Origin: Myxococcus xanthus
Lineage (GTDB): Bacteria > Myxococcota > Myxococcia > Myxococcales > Myxococcaceae
Assembly: GCF_006402735.1 (NCBI RefSeq)
Contig: NZ_CP017174.1
Span: forward strand, 4,467,001 to 4,531,000
Reading direction: 5' to 3'
Length of the DNA: 64,000 nt
In this document: positions 25,468-33,091 of the stretch, one piece after another
Numbering within the stretch: position 1 is the first letter of the stretch
How the letters are laid out: each line of letters opens with the position of its first letter
Made by a program: the position numbers and the translations under genes
Notes under the pieces: model-generated
Told to the model about the DNA's origin: nothing
Databases searched by the model: none
What the model saw: the letters and a program-made list of their open reading frames with translations, nothing else

Positions 25468-26310
25468 ATGAACGACCAGACTTTCATGAAGTTGATGCAG
25501 GTGTTGCCCAAGTCCGCGCTCTCCACCGTGGTGGGGATGGCCACGCGACTGCCCGTGCCCGCGCCGGTGCATCAGGCCGCCATGCGCGCCTTCGCCAAGG
25601 CCTACAACGTGGACATGGAAGAGGCCGAGCACTCCTTCGACCACTACCCGACCTTCGCCCAGTTCTTCACCCGGGGCCTGAAGCCCGGCCTGCGTCCGGT
25701 GGACGCGGGGGAGAAGGTGGTGGTGTCCCCGGTGGATGGCCGCGTGTCCCAGGTGGGCTATTCGGATTACGGGCGCTGCCTGCAGGCCAAGGGCATCGAG
25801 TACACGGTGGACGAGCTGCTGGGGGACTCCGAGGCCGCCAAGCCCTTCCACGGCGGCGCCTGGACGACCATCTACCTGTCGCCGCGCGACTACCACCGCA
25901 TCCACGCGCCGCTGGGCGGCACGATTACGGGCTACGCGTACATCCCTGGTGAGTTCTGGCCGGTGAACCCCGCGTCGGTGAAGAACAAGCAGTCCCTGTT
26001 CTGCGTCAACGAGCGGCTGGTGACCTACCTGGACACCGTGGCGGGCAAGTGCGCGGTGGTGAAGGTGGGAGCCACCTGCGTGTCGCGCATCAAGGCGGCC
26101 TACGACGAGGTGACGACGCACACCGGGCAGCCCGGCAAGGTGCACCGCTACGGCGCGGCCATGCCGGTGGAGAAGGGTGGGGAGCTGGGCCGCTTCGAGA
26201 TGGGCTCCACCGTCATCCTCCTGTTCGAGCCCAAGCGCGTCACCTGGGACGACAGCCTCCAGGAGGAAGCCGTGGTTCGGCTGGGCAAGCGAATCGGAGC
26301 CATCACGTGA
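25468..26310 (+). CDS. psd: Phosphatidylserine decarboxylase
   Basis: A 280-residue membrane-associated enzyme that makes phosphatidylethanolamine from phosphatidylserine. It has VVSPVDGRV, YHRIHAPLGG with the catalytic His, FCVNERL, and the self-cleavage site FEMGSTVILLF, where Ser247 becomes the pyruvoyl group. The protein is the proteobacterial long form (about 280-320 residues). Its TGA overlaps the GTG of hisS (GTGA), so both are in one transcript. M. xanthus membranes are rich in phosphatidylethanolamine, which fits. Confidence 0.93.
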   Translation: MNDQTFMKLMQVLPKSALSTVVGMATRLPVPAPVHQAAMRAFAKAYNVDMEEAEHSFDHYPTFAQFFTRGLKPGLRPVDAGEKVVVSPVDGRVSQVGYSDYGRCLQAKGIEYTVDELLGDSEAAKPFHGGAWTTIYLSPRDYHRIHAPLGGTITGYAYIPGEFWPVNPASVKNKQSLFCVNERLVTYLDTVAGKCAVVKVGATCVSRIKAAYDEVTTHTGQPGKVHRYGAAMPVEKGGELGRFEMGSTVILLFEPKRVTWDDSLQEEAVVRLGKRIGAIT

Positions 26311-27584
26311 GTCAGAAGGTCGCGGGCGTCAAGGGCATGAACGATCTCCTCCCTGGGGAGATCGAGATCTGGCAGCACGTGGAGGGGCTGGCCCGCGAGC
26401 TGTTCGGCCGCTTCGGCTACGGTGAGATCCGCACGCCCATGGTGGAGGACACCGCCCTGTTCGTGCGCAGCGTGGGCGAGGAGACCGACATCGTCGGGAA
26501 GGAGATGTACACCTTCAACGACAAGGCGGACCGCAGCCTGTCCCTGCGCCCGGAAGGCACCGCGCCCGCGGCGCGCGCGTACATCGAGCACTCCATCGCC
26601 AACCAGGAGCCGCTCACCCGCTGGTTCTACACAGGGCCCATGTTCCGCTACGAGCGGATGAAGACGGGCCGCTACCGCCAGTTCTATCAAATCGGCGCGG
26701 AGGCCTACGGCGCGAAGGAAGGCGCCCAGGACGTCGAGATGATGGACATGGTGGTGCAGTTCCTGGAGCGGCTGGGGCTCAAGGACATCACCCTGAACAT
26801 CAACTCGCTGGGGGACGAGGCCTGCCGGCCCGCGTACCACACGAAGTTGGTGGAGTACCTCCAGGCCCACCGCGAGGAGCTGTGCGCGGACTGCCAGAAG
26901 CGCATGGAGAAGAACCCCCTGCGCGTCCTGGACTGCAAGAACGAGAAGTGCCAGGCCATCGCCGCGGCCGGACCCAACGTGCTGGAGTCCCTGTGCGAGC
27001 CCTGCCGCGCGCACTTCGACGACGTGCAGCGGAAGCTGACGGCGCTGGGTATCCGGCACGTCGTGAATCCACGCATGGTGCGTGGGTTGGACTACTACAC
27101 GCGCACCGTCTTCGAGTTCATCGCCTCGCACCCCGCGCTGGGCACCGCCAGCACCGTGGGCGCCGGTGGCCGCTATGACAAGCTGGTGAAGAGCCTGGGC
27201 GGGCCGGACGCGCCCGCGGTGGGCTTCGCCTGCGGCCTGGACCGGCTGGTGCTGCTGCTGAAGGAGAGCGGCCAGCAGTTCGCCGTGCGCCCGGACGTCT
27301 TCGTCGCGGTGGCGGACGCGGGCTCGCACGATGCCGCCCTGGTGCTGGCCAGCCGCCTGCGCCGGGAGGGGCTGCGCGTGGAGTTCGATACCCGCGGAGG
27401 CAGCCTCAAGAGCCAGATGAAGCGCGCGGACAAGAGCGGCGCGGACTTCACCCTGGTGCTGGGCGAGGTCGAGCGCACCAGCGGCCATGCGAAGCTGAAG
27501 CCCATGGCCGGAGGCGAGCCCATCCCCGTCGCGCTCGACGAGGTCGCCAGGGTGGTGCGGGAGCGGAAGGCCGTTCCGGCATAG
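26307..27584 (+). CDS. hisS: Histidyl-tRNA synthetase
   Basis: A 425-residue class II aminoacyl-tRNA synthetase. Visible are GMNDLLPGE at the N-terminus, motif 2 (LRPEGTAPAARAY), the histidine motif (GLDYYTRTVFEF) and motif 3 (GFACGLDRL). The C-terminal anticodon-binding domain is also present (about 330-425). An insertion with four Cys (CADC, CKNEKC, CEPC) near residues 193-235 looks like a zinc-binding element present in some HisRS. The start is GTG 26307, overlapping the psd stop. Confidence 0.95.
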   Translation: MSQKVAGVKGMNDLLPGEIEIWQHVEGLARELFGRFGYGEIRTPMVEDTALFVRSVGEETDIVGKEMYTFNDKADRSLSLRPEGTAPAARAYIEHSIANQEPLTRWFYTGPMFRYERMKTGRYRQFYQIGAEAYGAKEGAQDVEMMDMVVQFLERLGLKDITLNINSLGDEACRPAYHTKLVEYLQAHREELCADCQKRMEKNPLRVLDCKNEKCQAIAAAGPNVLESLCEPCRAHFDDVQRKLTALGIRHVVNPRMVRGLDYYTRTVFEFIASHPALGTASTVGAGGRYDKLVKSLGGPDAPAVGFACGLDRLVLLLKESGQQFAVRPDVFVAVADAGSHDAALVLASRLRREGLRVEFDTRGGSLKSQMKRADKSGADFTLVLGEVERTSGHAKLKPMAGGEPIPVALDEVARVVRERKAVPA

Positions 27585-27729
27585 CGGCTTGTGGGGTCGA
27601 GAACAGTATTCCGGGCGGTTCTTGCCAAGTCTGAGAAACTGAGGTAGGCGCGTAACCCCTGATAAACGTTGGGTTATTGGGTCGGCGGGAACTCGCGGGC
27701 GCAGGTCGGGTCGGCTAGACTGACCTGCG

Positions 27730-28137
27730 ATGCCGCGCGACACTTCCACCCCCGTTGTGCCTCCGGCCCTGAGCTGGGTCCCCGTCCACGGGGACAGCAT
27801 GTGGCCATCGCTGCGCTCGGGCGACCATGCCGGCGTGGAGCCGTTGGAGGGGGCTCCACGACCTGGTGACGTCCTGCTGGCGCACTTCGACCATGCCCTG
27901 GTGCTGCACCGACTGCGGCGGTGGGAGGCCGGAGCGGTGGCGCTGCGAGGCGACAACTCGCCCCAGGAGGATCCACCGCTGGCGCCGACGCGCGTGCTGG
28001 GGCGGGTGCGCCGCGTCCGCCGGGGAGGCGTCGTCCTGGAGACGGGGTGGGACCGGGGTCCCCGGTGGCTGGGCCGGCTGCGGGTGGCCGTGAAGTGGCG
28101 CCTGGCGGCGTTGCTGGGCCGGGGAGGTGCGCGATGA
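27730..28137 (+). CDS. Small soluble S24/S26-type peptidase, operon-specific
   Basis: A 135-residue protein with the signal-peptidase/LexA-type fold. The nucleophile is Ser23 in HGDSMWPSLRSGD. The second catalytic residue is probably His60 in ALVLHRLRR, as in SipW/ER-type signal peptidases that use His instead of Lys. The RGDNSPQED and RVLGRVRRVRRGG blocks follow. Unlike housekeeping signal peptidase I there is no membrane helix, so it should act in the cytoplasm, possibly removing the leader of the small peptide encoded later in the operon. Its stop overlaps the ATG of the PqqD-like gene (ATGA). The 145-bp gap upstream separates it from hisS and probably contains the promoter. Confidence 0.8.
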   Translation: MPRDTSTPVVPPALSWVPVHGDSMWPSLRSGDHAGVEPLEGAPRPGDVLLAHFDHALVLHRLRRWEAGAVALRGDNSPQEDPPLAPTRVLGRVRRVRRGGVVLETGWDRGPRWLGRLRVAVKWRLAALLGRGGAR

Positions 28138-28430
28138 GCGCGGAATTCGCGGCGGACCATGCGCCGCGCTGGCGCGAGGGCGTCTCCGGCCAGCGCTTCG
28201 GCTCGGACTTCATCGTCCTGGATGCCGAGGGCAACACCCTGCGTGGGCTCAACGGAACGGCCATTGAAATCTGGGAACTGTGCGACGGGACGCGCACGGC
28301 GCGGGCCCTGGTTGAGCAGGTGGCCCAGCGTCACGGATGGGACGTGGAGCAGGTGCTGACCGACACGCTCAAGTTCTTCTCGGAGCTGACCCGGCTGGGG
28401 CTCATCGACGAGTTGGAGGAGGCGCGGTGA
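28134..28430 (+). CDS. PqqD-family peptide chaperone (RiPP recognition element type)
   Basis: A 98-residue PqqD-like protein. The family pattern LNGTAIEIWELCDGTRTA is intact, followed by LVEQVAQRHGW and a helical C-terminus ending LIDELEEA. PqqD proteins form a winged-helix-like RiPP recognition element that binds the leader of a precursor peptide and hands it to a modifying enzyme. No pqqA, pqqC or pqqE gene is near, so this is not PQQ synthesis. The genuine partner is likely the 48-residue peptide encoded at 32106 and the HPr-kinase-like protein after it. It overlaps genes on both sides (ATGA each), so co-translation is tight. Confidence 0.88.
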   Translation: MSAEFAADHAPRWREGVSGQRFGSDFIVLDAEGNTLRGLNGTAIEIWELCDGTRTARALVEQVAQRHGWDVEQVLTDTLKFFSELTRLGLIDELEEAR

Positions 28431-28963
28431 TGCGGACGCGTTTGGCGCTCCTGGCGGCGGCGGTGATGCTGGCCTCGTGCACGGAGGGCGTGGCGCCCTA
28501 TGCCCCCGTTCATGCGCCCCCGGCGCAGGAGCCGGTGGCGCCCACGGACGTGTTGCCCCCGCGCGAGGGTTCGGAGGCCAGGCCGCCGCCCGCGCCGGTG
28601 GAGGAGCCGGAAGTGCCTCCGCCTCCGCCGCCCGTGGTGCCGCGGGGCTCGGCCACCGTCATTGACCTGGGAGAGGGGCGCCGGGGCTTGCTGTCGGTGG
28701 AGCAGGTGGACGTGGACCTGACGGTGAGCGGCGTGCGTGGCCGGCACACGGTGTCAGTGGAGTTCGTGCCGCCTTCCGGGCTGCCGTATGAGCGCCGCTC
28801 GGCGGAGGTGGATTCACGCGTGGACGAGTCGCGCACGGTGCGCTTCTCCCTGCCCGTGGCCGGCACCGCCGTGGCGACGTCCGGCATGAGCGGGACGTGG
28901 CAGGCCCGGTTCTTCCTCGATGGGGCGCCGCTGACGGCGGCTTCCTTCACCCTGGATCCGTGA
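28430..28963 (+). CDS. Lipoprotein with Pro-rich linker
   Basis: A 177-residue envelope protein. The signal peptide ends in a good lipobox, MLASC (Cys about residue 17). A Pro/Glu/Ala-rich linker (about 20-72) leads to a beta-rich domain of about 100 residues (VDLTVSGVRGRHTVSVEFV and later FSLPVAGTAV) that looks like a small immunoglobulin-type sandwich. It is probably anchored in the outer or inner membrane, with the domain exposed. The start ATG overlaps the PqqD stop. The big PQQ-propeller protein gene begins 11 bases downstream, so the two secreted products may form a complex. Confidence 0.78.
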   Translation: MRTRLALLAAAVMLASCTEGVAPYAPVHAPPAQEPVAPTDVLPPREGSEARPPPAPVEEPEVPPPPPPVVPRGSATVIDLGEGRRGLLSVEQVDVDLTVSGVRGRHTVSVEFVPPSGLPYERRSAEVDSRVDESRTVRFSLPVAGTAVATSGMSGTWQARFFLDGAPLTAASFTLDP

Positions 28964-28974
28964 GGGCTCCATTC

Positions 28975-31900
28975 ATGCGTCCGTTCTCCGCTCCCCTCGT
29001 CGCCGCCGCCGCGCTCCTGGCGCCCTCGCTGGGGTGGGCGCAGTCGATGTCCCCGACCGCCGTCTTGACCACGCAGCCGCAGGGTGGGGACACCCGCGCG
29101 CGGGTGGTGATGGACGAAGCCTCCGAGCTGACGGTCGATGTCCGCAACAACACCTTCAGCTGGTCGCCGCTCTTCCGGCGCATCAACGAGGTGTGGTTCG
29201 CGCTGCCCAATGGCTACATCCCGCTCGCGTCCATCCCGCCCCCGGGATGGACGGTGGACTACATCGCCAATGAGCGGTGGGTCATCTTCTACAATCAGGA
29301 CTCCTGCAACGGCAGCGGCGACTACGGCCTGGGGCAGGACGAGTCGGCCCGGTTCGTTCTTCGCGTGGTTCCACCGACGTCGAACAACGACCAGAACAAC
29401 GAACGCTTCATCGCGAGTCAGACGTTCGCGCGTGACACGTGCGCGGGGGGCGACTTCACCACGTCGGTGACGACCTCGGCCGCGAGCTGGATTCGCTCCG
29501 GCCTGTACACCCAGGTGGACGTGCGTCCTCGGGTGATGGGAGTTGGCGGCGACATCGACGCGCGGATGGTGGTGGAGAACCGGACAGGCACGAACCACAA
29601 CAATACCACGGTTGAGGGACCCTCCACGGGCGCGGGCGCCGTCACCTTCCAGGTGGTGGACACCGAGCCGACGCCGTTCCGCATGAACATCGCCAGCCGG
29701 AACGCGGGCGTTTATTCCGCGAGAGTGCGGACGGGCTCGGCCGGAACGCTGGTGGCGCGGGTGCGGGGCGTCAGTGGGAACGGCAACACCGTGTCGCCCG
29801 CGATGGACGCGCGGATGGTCAACGTGGGGGCGCTCCCGGTGGCCATGGACGTGGACACCGACGACGCTTTCAACAATGAGCTCGTGCGGGTGCGGCTCAC
29901 GGTGACCAACCCGACCTCGACGGACACGTTCCTGAACGTGACGCCGCGCGCGCCCGTGTTCCAGGGAACGGCAGCCGCGTCGCTCGTGTCGGGGCCTGGG
30001 CCCGCGAGCGTTCCCCGGCTGGACCCGGGCGCCTCCGCGCACTTCGTCTGGACGTACCAGCTCACGGGCTCCCCGTTCGCGAACTACCGGTTCCGGGGGC
30101 AGGTGGATGCCACACGCAACGGCGCCTCTGTGACATCGAACCTGGTGGACTCGAGCCAGGGGCGCATCGTGCAGCACCGCGTGCGGACGAACATCAGCGC
30201 GGCGGCCGCCAACTCCACGAACCGGTCCGTCATCTACACCATCCAGAACCGGGGCCCCATGCCGCTGCATGAGGTCCGGCTGCTGCGGCCCGCGCTCAAC
30301 TACTTCACCGTCAGCGGCGTGCTGCAGACGCCCACCGGGTGGCGCATGGCGTCCAACAACGCCACCACGGGCATCACCTGGGAGTCGACGAACGCCACGG
30401 GCATCCCGGTCAACGGCGAGCGCTCCTTCACGGTGGTGTATTCCAACTTCGGGGCGGGCGCGTCGCTGTCCGGGCCCACCACGTTCCGTCATCGCTTCCA
30501 CCTCATCGACGATTACGGCGGGCCGCAGATTCGCATCGACACCCCGATGACGCTGGTGCAGGGCACCGTGCCGGACGTCAACCGTCTCACGGGCGTGGCG
30601 CGCGATGGCAGCGTGACGCTCGCCTGGGACAACCCGGCGGTGCACGGGGGCGTGCTGATTCTTCGCGCGGAGGGCGCGCCGCCGAACCTCTCTCCGACGC
30701 AGGGGCTGACCTACGCGGTGGGGGCCTATCTGGGCAACGCCCAGGTGGTGTACGCGGACGACGTTGGCGCCACCACGACGTTCACCGATACGTCCGTCAC
30801 CAACGGCACCACGTACTACTACCGCGTCTTCAACTCGGATGACCTGCGGTGGTACTCGCCGGGCAACCAGCCGACGTCGCAGGCCCTGGTAGCCACGCCT
30901 CGGGCTCGCGTGGGCGCGGCGCCGCTGTGGTGTTACTCGGTGGGCCTGAATGCCTCGCAGCAGCCCATCACCGAGCTGGGCACGGGCATCTTCAGCGCCT
31001 TCAACGACTCCGTCGTCGCCAACCTCACGCAGGTCACCAATCCGTCGGCGGATGGCGCGGAGCGGTGGCGGCCTCGCCCGCTGGCGGGCCTCATTGGCAG
31101 CCGCTTCCCGGTGGTGCCGCTGCATGGCCTGTCCGGGCAGTACATCCTCGTGGGTGACCAGGGTGGCGTGGCCAGCGCGCTCAATGCCGCCACCGGCCAG
31201 GTGCTTTGGCGCTGGGACAATGGTGGCCAGCCCATTGGCACCATCCAGTCGTTCCCCGTCACGCAGCTCTTCGACTACGCGAACGCCGCGTACCGGGCCG
31301 CGCACCCCAACCGCGACCTCGTCTTCTTCGCCACGCGGCTGGCGGACGCTTCGCGCAACCGGGTGGTGGCCCTGAATGCCGCCACCGGCGCGCCGGTTTG
31401 GAGCTACCAGCCCGGGAATCTGGGCATGGTGGCGGGCGGCATGGTGGTGGACTACACCACCAACCGGCTCTTCGTGGCGACCCGCGCGCACGCGGGATCG
31501 CCGAACACGCTTCGGGTGCTGAACACGCTGACGGGTCAGGTGCTGGCCCAGCTCCCGGTGGGCGACGTGGAGCTGAGCCTGGTTCGCAATGCGTACAGCA
31601 ACCTGATTCTCGTGACGGACAGCGATGGCTTCGTGCACGGCGTGGACGCCGCCACGGCGCAGCTCGTGTGGAGCCTGCCAGTCACCACGCGCCCGGCGCC
31701 GAACACGCCGGCCTTCACCAGCTTCGTGCGGCCCCAGGGCTTGGGCTTCGTGGCCAGCCTCGCGGCTGGCCGGGTGGCGCTGTACGACGTGTCGGGGCCC
31801 GCTCAGTCGCCGCCGGTGCTCCGGTGGAGCACGCCGATTGCGTCTCCCTCTGGCGCCTTCTCCTTCAATCGGAATGGCGCCGTGCGCCTCTACGTTGGCA

Positions 31901-32073
31901 GCTCCGACGGACAGGTCCACCAGTTGGAACTGCTGGATGGCTCCGACTCTGGTCAGGTCTCGATTGGTGGTGCGCAGCGTATCGGGACTCCCACCATCGA
32001 CCACACGGTGAGCCGCCTCCACGTGGGCTCCGAAGATGGTCGCATCTGCGCGTTCCCAGTCCCGTTCCCTTGA
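28975..32073 (+). CDS. Large secreted protein with Ig/FnIII modules and PQQ-type beta-propeller
   Basis: A 1032-residue exported protein with a signal peptide (about 1-23, ending LGWAQ). The N-terminal half contains several beta-sandwich modules, including a fibronectin-III-like domain near residues 540-640 (GSVTLAWDNPAVHGG and TTYYYRVFNSDD). The last third (about 710-1032) has repeated blades with the PQQ-like pattern: SALNAATGQVLWRWDN, VALNAATGAPVWSYQPG, LRVLNTLTGQVLAQ and HGVDAATAQLVWSLP. No transmembrane anchor is seen at the C-terminus. It should be a surface or periplasmic adhesion/scaffold protein. ATG 28975 follows GAGGG. The precursor-like peptide gene begins 32 bases after its stop. 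Confidence 0.8.
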   Translation: MRPFSAPLVAAAALLAPSLGWAQSMSPTAVLTTQPQGGDTRARVVMDEASELTVDVRNNTFSWSPLFRRINEVWFALPNGYIPLASIPPPGWTVDYIANERWVIFYNQDSCNGSGDYGLGQDESARFVLRVVPPTSNNDQNNERFIASQTFARDTCAGGDFTTSVTTSAASWIRSGLYTQVDVRPRVMGVGGDIDARMVVENRTGTNHNNTTVEGPSTGAGAVTFQVVDTEPTPFRMNIASRNAGVYSARVRTGSAGTLVARVRGVSGNGNTVSPAMDARMVNVGALPVAMDVDTDDAFNNELVRVRLTVTNPTSTDTFLNVTPRAPVFQGTAAASLVSGPGPASVPRLDPGASAHFVWTYQLTGSPFANYRFRGQVDATRNGASVTSNLVDSSQGRIVQHRVRTNISAAAANSTNRSVIYTIQNRGPMPLHEVRLLRPALNYFTVSGVLQTPTGWRMASNNATTGITWESTNATGIPVNGERSFTVVYSNFGAGASLSGPTTFRHRFHLIDDYGGPQIRIDTPMTLVQGTVPDVNRLTGVARDGSVTLAWDNPAVHGGVLILRAEGAPPNLSPTQGLTYAVGAYLGNAQVVYADDVGATTTFTDTSVTNGTTYYYRVFNSDDLRWYSPGNQPTSQALVATPRARVGAAPLWCYSVGLNASQQPITELGTGIFSAFNDSVVANLTQVTNPSADGAERWRPRPLAGLIGSRFPVVPLHGLSGQYILVGDQGGVASALNAATGQVLWRWDNGGQPIGTIQSFPVTQLFDYANAAYRAAHPNRDLVFFATRLADASRNRVVALNAATGAPVWSYQPGNLGMVAGGMVVDYTTNRLFVATRAHAGSPNTLRVLNTLTGQVLAQLPVGDVELSLVRNAYSNLILVTDSDGFVHGVDAATAQLVWSLPVTTRPAPNTPAFTSFVRPQGLGFVASLAAGRVALYDVSGPAQSPPVLRWSTPIASPSGAFSFNRNGAVRLYVGSSDGQVHQLELLDGSDSGQVSIGGAQRIGTPTIDHTVSRLHVGSEDGRICAFPVPFP

Positions 32074-32105
32074 AGAACGTCCCTTCTTCCTCGCTCGCAC
32101 ACCCC

Positions 32106-32252
32106 ATGACTTCGGACGCCTTCCAGACGCCGCCCCCTCCTGACGCCGGCCCTGCCTATGAGGCGCCGGCCATTCTCTGGGAGCAGCCCTTCGTGGCACT
32201 GGCGCAGATTTCCCAGTGCAACATCCCCGGTGAGTCGGAGTGCATTCCCTGA
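32106..32252 (+). CDS. 48-residue precursor-like peptide of a PqqD/HprK system
   Basis: A small gene easily missed by annotation. The peptide is acidic and Pro-rich at the N-terminus (QTPPPPDAGPAYEAP), then WEQPFVALAQIS, and ends in QCNIPGESECIP. YEAPAI (18-23) matches the YxxP-x-(hydrophobic) leader signature read by PqqD-like recognition proteins in lasso peptides. The tail has Cys38 and Cys46 enclosing Asn-Ile-Pro-Gly-Glu-Ser-Glu, a natural core for a ring or disulfide, and Ser36/Ser44 could be kinase targets. The HPr-kinase-like gene starts inside its last codons (GTG 32240). Coding support: position in a tight operon, overlapping stop/start and compatible composition. Ribosome-binding site is weak. 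Confidence 0.6.
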   Translation: MTSDAFQTPPPPDAGPAYEAPAILWEQPFVALAQISQCNIPGESECIP

Positions 32253-33091
32253 CCCTTCCGCCGGAAGGCCCCACGGCGGACGCGGCCCTCTGCCTGCGAA
32301 TCGCCGGTTGGACGGGAGTTGTGGAAGTCGGCGATGCGGGCCTGCGAGACTCGCTCCGGCGCATGTTCTCCCGGTTCGTGGTGTCCCCAGCGCGACAGGG
32401 CAGTGAGGTGGCTCGGCTCGTGGCCGTGGCCCCCGCCCAGGCGCGTCCTGCCCCCGTCATTCGCGAGCTGCCACGGGTCCACCGAGCGGAGGACGGCACG
32501 CTGCGCCTGGCCGGCGAGGACTACGACGCGACGCTTTCCGCCGACGGCCTCCAGGCCCACGTTGAGGGGCAGGGACGGTTTCCCGTGGAGACGGTGCTGA
32601 AGGTGATGCTTGCCCGGGCGCTGGCTCGGCGTGGCGGGCTGCTGGTGCATGGCGTGGCGGTGGCGCACCAGGGCCGGGCCGCGCTCTTCACGGGGCACTC
32701 GGGGGCGGGGAAGAGCACGCTGGGGGGCCTGTGGGCGCAGGCGGGCGGGCAGGTGTTGTCCGATGAGTTGGTGGCCGTGTGGCCGGAGCCGGGCCGTGGG
32801 TGGCGGGCGGCGGGGACTCCCTGGAACGTGGGGCAGGCCGTCGAGGCGGAGCTGCGCGTGGTGGGGACGTTGGCGTGGGACGGCGTGTCGACGTGGGAGC
32901 CGCAGGCCGCTGGCGACGTCGGACGGATGCTGCTCGTCAATGCCCTGCTGCCCGAGGCGACGCCCGTGGGGCGGGGTGGGCTGCTTGGCGCGGCGGGACG
33001 GTTGCTGTCGGAGGTTTCGCCCGTGCGGTTGGTGTTCGCGCGTGATGCGTCCGCGGCGGCGGTGATTCAGGGAGCGTTGGCGAATGGGTGA
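32240..33091 (+). CDS. HPr-kinase-like ATPase (HprK-related)
   Basis: A 283-residue protein with the HprK/P-loop kinase fold. Walker A is GHSGAGKST (152-160), preceded by the typical LLVHGVAVAHQGRAALF. The acidic LSDELVAV follows, then a GTPWN element. It lacks the HPr-binding signature of true HPr kinase and no ptsH gene is near. HprK-related proteins of this size accompany PqqD proteins in peptide-modification loci, where the best-known member phosphorylates a C-terminal Ser of a lasso peptide. Here the substrate may be the peptide whose stop lies inside this gene. GTG 32240 is taken as start because it overlaps the peptide stop by 13 bases. The miaA gene overlaps its end. Confidence 0.85.
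   Translation: MHSLTLPPEGPTADAALCLRIAGWTGVVEVGDAGLRDSLRRMFSRFVVSPARQGSEVARLVAVAPAQARPAPVIRELPRVHRAEDGTLRLAGEDYDATLSADGLQAHVEGQGRFPVETVLKVMLARALARRGGLLVHGVAVAHQGRAALFTGHSGAGKSTLGGLWAQAGGQVLSDELVAVWPEPGRGWRAAGTPWNVGQAVEAELRVVGTLAWDGVSTWEPQAAGDVGRMLLVNALLPEATPVGRGGLLGAAGRLLSEVSPVRLVFARDASAAAVIQGALANG

Noticed and set aside
27730-28137. Housekeeping signal peptidase I
   Set aside because: No transmembrane helix, only 135 residues, and the catalytic Lys region is replaced by His.
26148-28334. Minus-strand open frame of 728 codons
   Set aside because: Antisense to hisS, the S24/S26 peptidase and PqqD genes; shadow frame.
31206-32105. In-frame extension upstream of the precursor-like peptide
   Set aside because: It overlaps the propeller gene in another frame and has shadow composition. 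ATG 32106 gives a sensible small peptide.
28510-32499. Minus-strand open frame of 1329 codons
   Set aside because: It is antisense to the lipoprotein, PQQ-propeller and peptide genes. Composition (Arg/His/Ala/Gly-rich, no domain) is that of a shadow frame in GC-rich codons.
27730-33091. Classical lasso-peptide cluster
   Set aside because: No asparagine-synthetase-like cyclase and no transglutaminase-like B2 protease were found, and the peptide lacks the usual Thr-Gly core junction. Only the PqqD/HprK parts are shared.
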